From Parietaria judaica (lineage: Eukaryota > Streptophyta > Magnoliopsida > Rosales > Urticaceae): a stretch of DNA of 64,000 bases. Location: contig OX940868.1 of NCBI GenBank assembly GCA_954871525.1, forward strand, positions 21,943,056 to 22,007,055, read 5' to 3'. The notes under the pieces were generated by a model. The model did not search any database, had not been told where the DNA came from, and saw only the letters and a list, made by a program, of their open reading frames with translations. Every line of letters begins with the position of its first letter. Positions within the stretch are counted from its first letter, which is position 1. A program made the translations under genes and the position numbers. Shown here piece after piece: positions 1 to 11,824 of this stretch.

Positions 1-133
1 ATTCCCTTCTAAATATAAATTTTTGAGTAACCACAATAATTTATTATACTATAATTACAAAATGTACTTAATAAAAACATAGAAAACAGTTGGAGTTACT
101 TGCCAATTAATACCAAAGACCAAGGGCTTGAAA

Positions 134-180
<47 letters not shown>

Positions 181-1984
181 ATTAAACACTATGGTTTAAC
201 CACATATAACGATCTATCCTTCTTAATTGAGTTTATGTCCAAATAAGAAATTGACTCTATTTGAACAAAATTTTGGAGACAAAAGTTCATATAAAGAAAA
301 AGAATACTATTCTAAATTGACTATTTATTTTCTAAATTGACTCTTTATTTTCGAATAAAATAAAGATAGTGAATCAGCCTTACTCTTTAAGTGTATGAAG
401 AATGTCATTAAGTGAGGTGATAGTTGTCACGACAAAAAGATATATATATATATATATTTGAACGGAGTGGCGCTATCGGCCAATATATATTTATATATTT
501 AGCTACCAAATAAAGGAGTCGTAAACCAAAACCAAAGTAGTATATTTGCAAATATGTACTCTTTAAATTACAAATAGGTATGCATTCTACAATGGTTGAA
601 AATAACAATGCATGACTTAAGAAAAAATAATACATGTTATAATATTTATAAGGTCATAATAAAATATACAATTTAATTATTTAACTGATGCTTTTGTAAG
701 ATTTGAATGTTTAAGCGAAGGAAAGACTATTACCTTAATAGCAGAATTATTGTCCGTAAACTTCATAGCATCAGCCCTTAAAAATATTTCAAATAAAATA
801 TATCCTTTCTTAAAAAGACCAAAAAAACTCAATATTTCAACATTATTCAATTAAATGACATAATAAAATACACCTTATTACAAATATATATATATTTTTT
901 TATCTGTATGCTCTCAATTATAATGTGCAATTTTATGGATATTTTTTCTAAAGTAGAACGAATAAATTTAGAGTGGGTCTGTTTATTTCCCGTTTAAGTG
1001 AGCTTATCAAAAAATATATGTATAGCTATTCTAATGTAGAATGAAATTACTTTTCGAAGAAAAAACAGAGAAAAGAACTCATTTGTAATAATAATAAAAA
1101 AGAAAGTATTACCTAAGTGGAGATAGCAGTTCGAGTAACTACCGGAGCTTCATATTCTCGACCTTGATTCTTAGAAATTTCACCCAATAAATGGCAGAGA
1201 AGTGTTTACAAAACGCGCCGTAGATCTACGCCACAACATCGACTGCCTGTAAAAGGTCATAAACAATGACTAATTTGCATAATTTTGCTCTTCTTAATAA
1301 AAAAAATATAAGATTGAGAATGGTCCATTTTTAAAAGTATAAAATTTGAAAAAATAGGAAGTTTGAAAATATTTGTAATCATTGGTCTCCATATTTATAT
1401 TTCCCCTGATTTATATTGGCATCTAGAGAATTTAGTAATTTATTTATATTCCTCTAATGCATTTCACAATGCTTAGTCAAATATTAATGAAATACCAAAA
1501 TGGCATGCTTTTGTTTTTGTGAGAATCGGATCAGCTCCATCACCATTATCAAATTGGTCAGATAATTATCAAATAATTAGGACAATCTAAAATCATGATG
1601 ACAAATCCAAATGCAGCAAAAAAACATTGAAACTTATATAGATTGAAAATTACATGGAACTTGAATTGCTAGGTAAATTTTTATCAAGAAGCAAGACACA
1701 CAAAAAATTACACCATTACTCAATCAAACATGCACAGAATTGTACACTCACTCACCAGAGGAGTGACAGTCAGACACAGTAGAGGATGCTCGTCAAAATG
1801 CATGACTGGGGCTGTATTGATATGAGAAGCCCAAAAATAACTTGAGAAATACAAAAAGACAAATGCAAGACTCGCAAGAGTTTCTCGCTGGATTTTGTGT
1901 TGCGACATGCACGATACATGTAAACAATAGAAATGTTAGAACAAAACTACATATAAAACATAAGAAAATGCATAACAGCATGAG
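1..1984. other. AT-rich intergenic spacer
   Basis: No recognisable gene. The stretch is strongly AT-rich with poly-A and poly-T runs and (TA)n tracts. A 62-codon reverse-strand frame at 1720-1908 has no domain I recognise and no convincing splice partners, so I do not call it. Confidence 0.5.
139..176. repeat. (TA)n microsatellite
   Basis: Uninterrupted TA dinucleotide run. Similar runs recur at about 10328-10382, 17907-17934, 29328-29358, 35203-35241, 44571-44601, 47168-47200, 53446-53480 and 61057-61113. Confidence 0.95.
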
Positions 1985-2047
1985 TAACATCATGTAAATT
2001 ACAACAAGAGATTTCAAACATGAATGGTGTAAGCACCGATCAAGCCA
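1985..2047 (+). repeat. Direct repeat flanking the tandem array (left copy)
   Basis: This stretch (taacatcatgtaaattaca ... aagagatttcaaaca ... gaatggtgtaagcac) recurs in the same orientation at about 3990-4068 with a short indel. The two copies bracket the tandem array and the organelle-like block, so the 1.9 kb between them was probably added by a local duplication or insertion. Confidence 0.75.
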
Positions 2048-3600
2048 AAATTAAACCGACATCGTCTTTCATCAAGGGACATTTCTGGTTTTCGGACATT
2101 TTCGATTACCATAGTGTAAGGATCGTAGTATGACTAGCCGCCCTTATCTCTCTCACTGCTAGGGTAAGGATCGTATCTGTCTTCTATGTCGAGAAGTAGT
2201 ATGCCCGGCCCCCTGTTTTTTCCCCGTAGCATGGGCACAATCCTTGCGTTCGATCTCTTTCTTTAGCTCCCCCTGAAAGAGCTAGGCTACTAAGCTAAGT
2301 GAATGCATTATTAGCCTAGAGTTTAGGACATGAGTCTCCTGATTATTACTGCTATCGTGGCATGTAATCAAATCAATTTGATTCCCGTTCTTTCAATCTA
2401 TTTCTTCCTGCCTGCTCTTATTTATATCTTGCAACAGGTCTTCTCTCAAATATGGCAAGCTGAAGGTAAGGGGCAACTGGTAATGCTTGCATGCATATTG
2501 GCTTCGGTAAGTATTCCTGTAGGTGCTAAATCAAGAGAGGCTTATTCTGCAACAATAGCTTCAGTAGGATTTTAGGCATTGGAAACAGATGCAAGAAAAG
2601 GCGAATATGCATTTCCAATTAAGCCAACATCGGATTTCCGAGGTACATTTGCCTTTTTCGAACCAAAGATCAAGCCGAGATCATATTTCACCGCGGGACA
2701 TTTACGATTTTCGAACCAAATATTAAGCCGTCGTCATATTTCATCGAGGGACATTTCCGATTATCACAGTGGGTATAAAGCCGAGGGACATTTCTGATTA
2801 TGCCGACATCATATTTCCGAGGGACATGTGCGTTATTTGATCCAAAGATCAAGCCAAGATCATATTTCACCGCGGGGCATTTACGATATTCGAACCAAAA
2901 TATAAGCCGACAATTTATTTCATTGAGGTTCATTTGCGATCTTCGAACCAAAGATTAAGCCGACATCGTATTTTATCAAGGGACGATTCCGATTTTTGGA
3001 CATTTCCGAGGGACAATTCCGATTAAGCCGACATCGGATTTCCGAGGGACATTTGCATTTTTCAAACCAAAGAGCAAGTCAAGATTATATTTCACCGCGG
3101 GACATTTACGATAGTCGAACCAAAGTATATGCCGACATTATATTTCATGGAGGTAAAGATTAAGCAGATATTTATTGCATCAAGGGACATTTCCGATTAT
3201 CATAGTCGGTATAAAGCCGAGGGATATTTCCAATTAAGCTGACATCGAATTTCCGAGGGACATCTTAAATTTGCGTTTACGAACCAAAGAGCAAGCCGAG
3301 ATCATATTACACCGCGGGACATTTACGATATTCGAACCAAAGAAGAAGCCGACATTTTATTTCACTGAGGTACATTTGCAATTTCGAACTAAAGATTAAG
3401 CCGACATAATTTCATCAAGGGACATTTTCGATTTTTGGAAATTTCCGAGGGACATTTCCGATTATCACAGCGTACCTAAAGCCGAGGGACATTTTCGATT
3501 TTTGGAAATTTCCGATTATCACAGCGTACCTAAAGCCGAGGGACATTTCCGATTAAGCCGACATCGGATTTCATGGAGGGACCAAATATCACAGTACGTA
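2040..3600. repeat. Imperfect tandem array, ~53 bp unit
   Basis: A diverged unit of about 52-54 bp repeats through the region. Its recurrent pieces are GAACCAAAGAT, AAGCCGA(C/G)ATC, ATATTTCA and GAGGGACATTT(C/A)CGAT. Units differ by point changes and small indels, giving a locally higher-order pattern. One unit lies before 2105 and the rest after about 2600, so the array is split by the 2105-2600 block. Short open frames inside it (for example 2579-2797 and 2688-2951) follow the repeat and are not genes. Confidence 0.85.
2105..2600 (+). other. Possible organelle-derived (NUMT-like) block interrupting the array
   Basis: Composition changes sharply here: mixed-base, non-repetitive, with stretches such as gcccggccccctg and ctgaaagagctaggctac that resemble plant mitochondrial spacer DNA. 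It contains an open frame of 81 codons at 2330-2575, hydrophobic at its N terminus (start MSLLIITAIVACNQINLIPV), with no family I recognise. Visible: the compositional break and the interruption of the repeat. Inferred: mitochondrial origin, on style only. It could also be another unclassified insertion. Confidence 0.3.
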
Positions 3601-3989
3601 TAAACTTGAAAAGTTAAAAACAATACAAGGGACTGGGATGAACTAAAAACACTGGTTTCTTCGGAAAAGGGTGTTGTCAATCAAATTTCACCATTATTAT
3701 CGCGCAGGAAAGCCACTGTCAATGAACTTGGTGTTAAAATTTAAGAACAGGGAACCCATATCAACCTTGCACACACTAACGTCAAGTAAATTAAGTGAAA
3801 TCTCATATCGAGAAAATTCAAAACTCTGATTCTTATAGAGAAATTCGTCAAGCGCCAACCAAACAGGGACAAGGTACGTCAATCATAATTGACCGGATAA
3901 ATTTGTATACAAATATAGGCAGTAACCGAAGAGCATCAAAGGGGCGAAACACGAATACGAAAACCCTAAATGAAGATCGATAACAAGTT

Positions 3990-4068
3990 TAACATCATGT
4001 AAATTACAAAGAGTCTCAAATAACAAGAGATTTCAAACAAGAATGGTGTAAGCACTGATCAAACATAA
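3990..4068 (+). repeat. Direct repeat flanking the tandem array (right copy)
   Basis: Second copy of the 1985-2047 sequence. It has an extra segment (agagtctcaaataa) after the shared gtaaattacaa. It is followed by a CT/GA-rich stretch up to 4280 that looks like a leader on the reverse strand, with an ATG at 4200 opening MAKDFFLAVALPQD, but I could not build a gene from it. Confidence 0.7.
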
Positions 4069-4280
4069 TTCTCAAAAAACTTTCTCGCCTCAGTTTCCAA
4101 TTTTCTCAGTCGCCAAACCGAAAACCGAACAAATAACACTCGCAAAAAAAAAGAGTAAATCTTGAGGAAGCGCCACAGCCAGAAAGAAGTCTTTCGCCAT
4201 CGAAGAAGAAGAAAAGGGGATTCTAGGGTTCCGGAGAAGGCTGCGATGGATAGAGAGAGACATGCGAGAGCTTCTGGTTT

Positions 4281-5281
4281 TATTTGAATGATCAGATCAT
4301 ACTCTTTCTCTTGTCGAGAAGTTCCAACGGGTATATTTTGTGGAATTGGAAAGTTCCCCTTTCAAACCATGATCACCACTTGTTAGTATTTTTTTCTGTC
4401 TAGAAGAAAATCGAGTTTTTTCTTTCTTTTTTTTGAAAAAGGAAATCGAGTTTTTTTTCTTTAATGGAAAAAAGGAAATCGAGTTTAAACTTTAAATGTA
4501 GTATGAATTTGAGTTGTATTTTGAGCTAGGAAAATGGATGATTCAATTTTACGGGTTTGCATAGTGTATTTTTGTATAGTAAAAATATTTGTATTATATA
4601 AATATTTTAATTATTTATATGAATTAAAACTGCGTGTAATAATTTTAGGTTAATTATAGTAAAAGATTATATACTTTAAAGAAAATATAAGTTTTTATTT
4701 ATTTTTGTTCGGATAAAGTTTTAATACTTTTAAAAATAGACTTGTAAGTTCTAACGTTTCTCCAAATATCTAACAATTTTGTTTGTCACGCGGTTATTGA
4801 ACCCGACCCAAAAATCATATCGATTGTTATTATTCATGAATAATAACATAGCATTTTGGAACACATAGCCTGAAATGTTAAATCAAATTCAGAAGGTTGC
4901 AAAAATTTTGCAGGCTAGATTATTAAGTCTACGTGTTAAAGTTTTTGTTTATATTGAGTCTCAAGGTGGCCAACGGCTGGCTGAAAGCTTCCGTTGCCTC
5001 AACCAGCCTCGCCCCGGAGAGACAGAAGCCGTGGCCGCGAAGAGAGAGAGGGGGCGAGGACACCGCAGCTGACCCCCTCCCTCGCAGGTCGCAGCCGACG
5101 CGGGCTCCGTGGCGAGCGCCGTGCCGTTGGACACCTTGAACTGAGCCAGCCATTACTGACAAGCTCAGCAAAAGACTGTACACAAAGCTAAGACTACCCA
5201 ATTGATCACCACACCCAAAGCTAAGTCCTAACTGAATTGCCCATTACACCAAAGTTACGGAACTAAACCATGAAAGCAAAC
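4281..5281. other. Spacer with a GC-rich patch, no gene recognised
   Basis: AT-rich sequence to 4900, then a GC-rich patch at 4970-5130 open in several frames. The frames have no recognisable domain and conflict with each other, which suggests composition rather than coding. The later exons expected for the gene whose first exon may lie at 5282-5440 are not here. Confidence 0.4.
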
Positions 5282-5440
5282 TCAGGCAAATTTCAGCGAA
5301 TTTGGAAAACCCAGAAGAAGAATACCCAAGAGGGAGCAAATCTTGAGGGCAGTCTGGGACGAAGGCGGTGAAGCAGGAGAGGGCAGCAATGTCTTTCTGC
5401 AGAGCTGGTAGAGGGATTGGAGAGAGCTGCTTTCCGCCAT
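5282..5440 (-). pseudogene. Possible orphan first exon of a plant cysteine oxidase-like gene
   Basis: Reverse-strand frame whose internal start gives MAESSSLQSLYQLCRKTL, then ...SSQTALKICSLL, then a good donor (TTG G|GTATTC) at about 5326, phase 1. The pattern SLQ-LY--C, a variable spacer and AL--I-SLL with a phase-1 break before an expected Asp resembles the N terminus of plant cysteine oxidases (N-degron thiol dioxygenases of hypoxia sensing). No second exon with the cupin His residues is visible down to 4281, so if the call is right this is a truncated or duplicated first exon. The match is short and from memory of the family. Confidence 0.3.
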
Positions 5441-5654
5441 GTCCGATTGGCTCCTCGCTACGCTCTTGCGTAGGAATGTTCGAAGCTTATCTGAAGCTTT
5501 GTAGAGTTTGGAGAACATCTTGCCTCTTCAGCTTCGTCTGGAGTTTCTCCTACTGTGTTGTTTAGTACATATCAGCTTCGTTTATTTTTGTAATTGTCCT
5601 ATTTTTGTAGTGCATTCGGAACAACTTTAGAAGAAAAATGATAGAACAGATTAT

Positions 5655-6251
5655 AAGGGGTGGTAATTTGGCACCGTACATGAAATACGATACGATTTAA
5701 ACGGGTTGAGTCTACTATAAGTGGATCTGGGTCCAACCGTGTCGAACACGGTTTATACGATTAAATAACAGCTCAAAACAGCACGAATACGATAACACGA
5801 TTTAAACAGGTTGAGTATACTATAAGTGGATCTGGGTCCAACCGTGTCGAACACGGTTTATACGATTAAATAACAGCTCAAAACAGCACGAATACGATAA
5901 CACGATGGAACCCAATTTGGACACAATTAAAAAGGAAAAAGTTACATTTCATGCATTTTATATATGTTATAAGTATTTTAATACTTATTATATGTGACAT
6001 TAATGTTTTGATTCTATTAATTACGTCGTACAATTGATGAACATAAAAAGTTTGTTAGTAAATTTTAAAATCTTAATTAATATAATGAGTACAAATTGAA
6101 TTAATTTATCATTTTTAGATATATGAATCTGTTAAATGGATTAAATGGGTAGACACGATAAACACTGTATTTTAATGGGGCGGGTCTTTGTATAGATAAA
6201 ATAAATAAAAAACGATTAATACACGACACGAAACCCGAATTGCCACCCCTA
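5655..6251. mobile_element. hAT-like non-autonomous element
   Basis: The ends are inverted: AAGGGGTGGTAATTTG on the left and, read on the reverse strand, TAGGGGTGGCAATTCG on the right. These fit hAT termini. The flanking 8-mers are only partly alike (agattata and agatagtt), so the target duplication is degraded. The interior is rich in CACGA/TCGTG motifs and contains a 105 bp tandem duplication. Confidence 0.6.
5693..5902 (+). repeat. Two-copy 105 bp tandem repeat
   Basis: Starts cgatttaaac at 5693 and again at 5798. The two 105 bp copies differ at only two or three positions, so this is a recent duplication inside the hAT-like element. Confidence 0.95.
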
Positions 6252-8620
6252 AGATAGTTATCCTTCGTCTAACCGACAACGTCTTAGTTCTCGCTATTAC
6301 CCGGTGACGACTCACATTTGGGGGCGCTTCTCGGTAAGTTAATAATAGTAATCATTGTGTTTTATGCAATATCAATTCGTGATCTTATTAAGTTTTAAAT
6401 TGTCGTTTTTATCGATAAATTGGTTGTTGTCTTTGCTGATTCATTGTTTTCTTACTGATTAATCGATGGAAAACTTATAAAATTGTTGATTATCGGTACC
6501 GAAACTTATCGAGGATTATCGAAGGATTATTGACACTTATATTTACTCGATTTTATTGTGTCGTTAATAATACCAAAAATAAAATCATATCATACTCGAA
6601 TATAAACGAATAAATATATACACCAACAATACATATAAATAAACATAAGCGAAAAGATTGACTAAAACAACAAGAGAAATGAAAAAAAATTAGCTAAAAT
6701 ACAAACAGCAAGAAAAACGAAAAGATTAGCTCAAAAATCCCAAATGATACACTTTTAACTCAAATCACGGATTGAGCTCAAATCTATAATTAAATTAGAT
6801 ACAAATCACATATTTTCATCCTAAACCATTCATAAAAATTTTAAAAAGTCCGTTAAAACGTAAAACTATAAAATAATAAAAACTAAACCTATAAAGTTGT
6901 AGATTTATTTCTGAACTTTCTAACGATAAATTATTTGTAAAATTTTGATAGAATTTTCCATGAAACTTAGGTACTATTGCCACAATTATTTTAACCTGGC
7001 CTTATGTAATTACATGGGTACATTTACCCATTATGCTATTTGCTATGAGACAATCCATCAATCGAGTTATTTAATATGTATTAAAATGAAATTTAAGAAC
7101 ATTGAAAAAGGTAAATCAAATTGATGAAAATATCTTAAATAAATCACGTGTTGTACGCAAATAAACTTTTGGTCCTTTTCTTTTATACGTAGACAATAAA
7201 TTATTTTCATTACCAAAAATCTATCTATATATATATGGAGAGTTTTTGAAGTTTGAGGTGGCAAAATAAATAAGCAAGGATTTGAAGATACTAATTTGTA
7301 AGAATTTTCTATTATTTTATTCACTACATCTCATTTCCATTACGTCCACATTATTAACACTACACTCATAATCTTATTTACACCTAATAATTGCATATGC
7401 AACTTAATAGTTCTCTCGGTAGTCTTTTCCAATTCCACAAGAACATGTACTATTAATAATATTTATTATTTACTTCCAAGTTTCAATTTATTGTAAAACC
7501 TCTCAATATTTATTTACTTTAACTACTAATTAATATGAAAAAATAACACCATCCGTTACCTTTCAATGTCTCTTCCTCTCCTTTTAACCTCTCTCTAAAG
7601 AAGCTATTATTAGATCATAAATTCATTTCTTTAAGTCTCTACTATCACATACTTCACATAGCAAAATAATTGTACCTATAAATACCACCAAAACACTCCA
7701 CGAAGAACCAAGATGTAACAAAAGGGCAGATTACAGCCCTCTTAGCTTCCATGTCGGAACGCCGTCGGCGTTATACCGTAAATTCGTGTGGTAGCTTCAA
7801 TCACTTTGAGTAGAGATGAAACAGGGTGAAGAGGAAACGGAATCTTGATCGGCTCCGGAATCTTGACGATGAATGACGAGATAGCCTACTCTCGCTCCTC
7901 TTGATCTTTACCTATTGTGTATTGACACAGCTTCGACGCCTTTCAAGAGAAGATACTCGTGAATGTCGACGTCGGCTTTGTTTTCACAAAAGACATTAGT
8001 TTAAGAGGTGACTTATTTAGGTTAATCTTGGCGGTCTCTCTCTCTCGATTTATGCTCGTGCTCTGTTAAGGTTTCTGTAGATCTTCTTCTTCGAGTCTTC
8101 GGAGTTTTCTTGGGTAGGGTTTGAGGGAGAAACACACTTTGATCGTCTTGGTTAAGATCGAGACTTTGTCTCTAAGTTTTCTCGGTCAATTGGGTGGCCA
8201 AAAAGGGAGTTTTGGCAAACCGACAGGAAGTGACAGTAATCATAGAGTTGACGTGAGAATCGATCTCATTAGTATATTTATAGATTTTGTAAAATATTCA
8301 TAAAATCGAATCGGCCAATTGATATCGATTCTTCAAAAGCTTAAGATAATCCTAGAATATTATACATGACCGCGCCTTTGCTATACTCGTAAATTAGAGC
8401 TGCGAGCGATTTGCGGACTATACGTAACTAATTGTAAAAGGGTTTAGGGTTTATCATAGATAATTAATTCGATAAATCACGAAAAGTCTAATACCACCAC
8501 CAAGGGAGCAAATAAATCAATACATTGTCAATATATAGAATATAAACATAATGAAACTTGTACAACTTTTTGGGTTTCAATGGATATACAGCTCATAACC
8601 TAAATGAGATAGCAAGTGCT
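6252..8620. other. Intergenic spacer
   Basis: AT-rich to about 7730. From 7735 to 8120 the base composition is more balanced and could be transcribed (CT-rich at 8035-8100), but no frame longer than 60 codons and no domain is visible. Nothing further is supported. Confidence 0.4.
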
Positions 8621-8625
8621 TCTCC

Positions 8626-9036
8626 TTACAAAAATCCGACAGAATGGAACTTCTTCGCGAACCAACCACGTAGTTCAGCCAGCTCCCTGCGGTCGATCCT
8701 CTCCTGTTCAGAAATCTGAGAAGATGGTCGATTTTTATGTTTCTGGCACTCAGAAGTAGTCGTCCTCATTCTCTTCATCGGCTTCCGGCCTCGCTTAACC
8801 TTCAAGCGGGCATCGAGCGATTTCCGGGCCGCGGCGTCCTTGAGAGTTTCGTAGGAAGACTTGAGCAGGAGGAAGTTACTGTGGGCGTTGGGATCGCCTT
8901 GCCTCTTGTCGGGGTGCATCACTAGCGCCTTTGCCCTGTAAGCCTGGGCGATTTCCTTCTCGGAAAGCATGGCGCCTTCATCGCCGGAAGGCAACCCCAG
9001 AACCGCATAGTGATCGACGTCCACGATGATGCCCAT
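8626..9036 (-). CDS. Short J-domain protein, DNAJC17-like
   Basis: Single-exon frame of 136 residues. Residues 7-75 form a type C J domain: DVDHYAVLGLPSGDEG, helix II (EKEIAQAYRAKALVM), the HPD motif at 41-43 followed by KR, and helix III ending ETLKDAAARKSLD. The wording is closest to plant DNAJC17-type proteins, which are splicing-associated nuclear J proteins of roughly twice to three times this length with an RNA-recognition motif after the J domain. Here the frame ends after a basic stretch and ERIDRRELAELRGWFAKKF, so the RRM half is missing. HPD is intact, so Hsp70 stimulation is plausible. It may be a truncated intronless retrocopy or a short paralogue. The start at 9036 fits the family alignment. 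Confidence 0.8.
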   Translation of the reverse strand: MGIIVDVDHYAVLGLPSGDEGAMLSEKEIAQAYRAKALVMHPDKRQGDPNAHSNFLLLKSSYETLKDAAARKSLDARLKVKRGRKPMKRMRTTTSECQKHKNRPSSQISEQERIDRRELAELRGWFAKKFHSVGFL

Positions 9037-9477
9037 GTTTCACTCTCCTCGTGTCTTAAAACCCTAATTCCTTCTTAATTTATAGGCATAGTTTTTGGGC
9101 CTTGTTGTGCTTTTTTCAGGCCAAATCCAAAGATATTCTCTTTAAAATTAGCCACTAAACATAAAAATAACATAAATAATGTCGCATAAAATAATTTTAA
9201 AAAATATCAGTGTTTTTCAGCCCCAAATCTAAACATAAAAATAACAAAAATAATGCATCAGAAAATTTAATAAAAAAAATCAGTAACTTTTATTTATTTA
9301 AAGACGTAGATTCATATCGTAAAGCTTCGTTATATTATGTAAATGTATATAGTAGGGGATCCGATTAGAAGTCTAAAAAAGGAAAATTGTTTGTCTTCGT
9401 GTTTCTCAAATTTACAGCTGATTTTTTTTTATTTTTTAGGGTTAACTGAAGCAATAATTCACAATTTTTGGTCAACA

Positions 9478-9902
9478 AGGGTTTTAGGTCCCCAACCTTT
9501 CAAAGTGTGGGAAAAAATACACAACGTTTATTGACCGAAAAATCTGTTGGTCCTTCTGTTAGAGATGTTAAATTTTATTGATGTGGCATCGTGAAACTAC
9601 TAAATAGACTGCCAACTTGTAATTGTTTATTTATTTAATTTAAAATAGACTCCAAAATAAAAATTATTTATTTAATTTAAGGTGTTAATTTATTTTTTGA
9701 ATCATCATTAAAATATGATTTAATTTATTCTTATTAATTAGGTTATGTAATTAATATTACAAGTTGACAATCAATTTAACAATTCAATGATGCCATATTA
9801 ACATAATTTGACATCCCTAACGAAAGGACCAACAAATTTTACAGTCAACAAAAGTTGTGTATTTTTTCCCACACTTTAAAAGGTTGGGGATCTAAAACCC
9901 CT
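9478..9902. mobile_element. Foldback MITE with ~120 bp terminal inverted repeats
   Basis: The first ~120 bp (AGGGTTTTAGGTCCCCAACC, then GTGTGGGAAAAAATACACAA, TTGGTCCTTCTGTTAG) recurs inverted at the other end with about 85% identity by eye. The AT-rich middle has no frame. I find no clear target duplication, so the superfamily is open; long imperfect inverted repeats favour Mutator-like. Confidence 0.8.
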
Positions 9903-10325
9903 GGTTTTGCTCGGGATTGATCGTGGCTTTGGGATGAGGGTTTGGTCGGGACCTTATTATAATGCCCAATAATCTCATGAGCAAGTTTACGCCTAAAACG
10001 CATAATTTTATGTAGTTTAATTTCTTATCACGGTGCATTTTTTCTTGTGTTATTAAAATAGTAATTTGATATTATTAAAATGACATAATTTTTAAGGGAG
10101 ATAAATTTATCATTTTATTTCCAATAAGATCAATGTATAGCTTTAATGTTGGTTTGAGTAATTTTGTAGTGCGACAAGTGAAGCTCGGGACGGTGTGCTA
10201 AATTTATATAGACTAATAATAATTAGATATTTAATATGATTGATATTTTTATATAAGAGTTATGGTACATTAGTAATATGTTTTTAAAATCTTCAATTCC
10301 AAATCGTTTGAATAACATAGATTTA

Positions 10326-10387
<62 letters not shown>

Positions 10388-11778
10388 TAAGGATAAGCAT
10401 TCGGTGTCGTGCTGTGTATTAGATTTTGGAATAATCTTAGTCAATCACTTAGTTATTAAGTATTTGGCAATCTTATATGTATAAATAGAATAAGTGGTCT
10501 GATCCAATTAAACTTTTGTTTCTCTTCCCCACTAAAACCCTAACCGACCTTCTTCCTCATAATAGCATACCCTCACTATTGTTCACCGACAAACAAAATT
10601 GAGCCTCTCTTCAACTCGTTTTCTGTCACCCAAACTGTGTACCGATCTCCGTTTTACATTGAAGTCAAGTTTTTCCAAATTCTTCTTAGCTTGGTTTGAT
10701 CCCTTGCTAGCAAATTAGAGACTTCAGGTAGTTTTATTGAGTTCGTATTTGACTTTATTAACAACTGCTTATTTCTATGGGCTCTTGAAAAAAAATTAAG
10801 TATAAATATTTATTGCTCTTGAGTGATTTTTAAGCTTGTCTCTGCCAAGTTAATAGTAATATTATAATTAATTGAGTGCAAGAATTTTACGTCATAGTGA
10901 AAATAAAAATAAAATTGAACGATCATGGGGTAACTAGTGATCATATTTTCTCATAGTTAGATAAAAGATATAATTAGAGATCATCAAGGGCAGAGTTCTT
11001 AATTTTGTGTGTTAAACATATTAAGAGTAATTTTTTTAAAAAGATTCAAGGTTGCCCAAAGATTTTATATGCTATTGGAATTTATTCATGTGAGCAACTA
11101 GTCAAAACAGTAATAGTCTCGATTCTCAATAACAAGAATTGACAGTCATGTGTAAATCGTATATAGACATGTTTGACTATGTGCAGTATTAATAAGTCTA
11201 GCATTAATGCAATTAGTTTGGATCTATTTTTATAGTTAGTTATTATACATGCTGCATATATCATTACATCGACTAATATTTAGTAGGCATTATTAGAAAT
11301 CGTATGCAATGTCATTAGAAGTAGTTTAAATAAGGTGATGTTGTGAGCTTTATAGCACTTATTTCCAAGTTACATGATAAATAAACTATATCAAATGACA
11401 TATAAGTCTAAGTAGAATATAATTGTGTATCAGAGCACTCCGAGCCTTGATTGAGCTAGACACTTTCGCACCAGAAGATTTTCGGGTTCAAGGTAAGTAA
11501 AGACTTACTTTACTTGCATTACGAGAATTAAATTAAATGGTGATTTAAGTATGAACGTATGTGCATATAATTGCATTGTTCTTCTGATATTTGTTCACTA
11601 TAAAAGAATAAATGACAGTGTATCACAGTTGCTAAGTTTGGGTAGGCGGCGTGCCTGTTGCGATGTCTCTATAAAGAGACTATGATATATGACGCGGTGT
11701 GGGAAGCCTGACTGATCACCGGGAATGAAATTGAGAAATTTCTCCACACGTCTGCGTATAATGTTACGACCAAAATTT

Positions 11779-11784
<6 letters not shown>
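9903..11784. other. Spacer with leader-like and retroelement-like scraps
   Basis: A (TA)n run lies at 10328-10382. At 10525-10735 a CT-rich stretch with a telobox (aaaccctaa) ends in a good donor (TTCAG|GTAGTTTT), like a 5' UTR exon, but no coding exon follows. At about 11427, tatcagagca resembles the initiator-Met tRNA primer-binding sequence of plant LTR retroelements; no LTR or polyprotein was found beside it. Confidence 0.35.

Positions 11785-11824
<40 letters not shown>

Noticed and set aside
10223..10484. Tyr-Ile repeat proteins on both strands
   Set aside because: They are translations of a (TA)n microsatellite.
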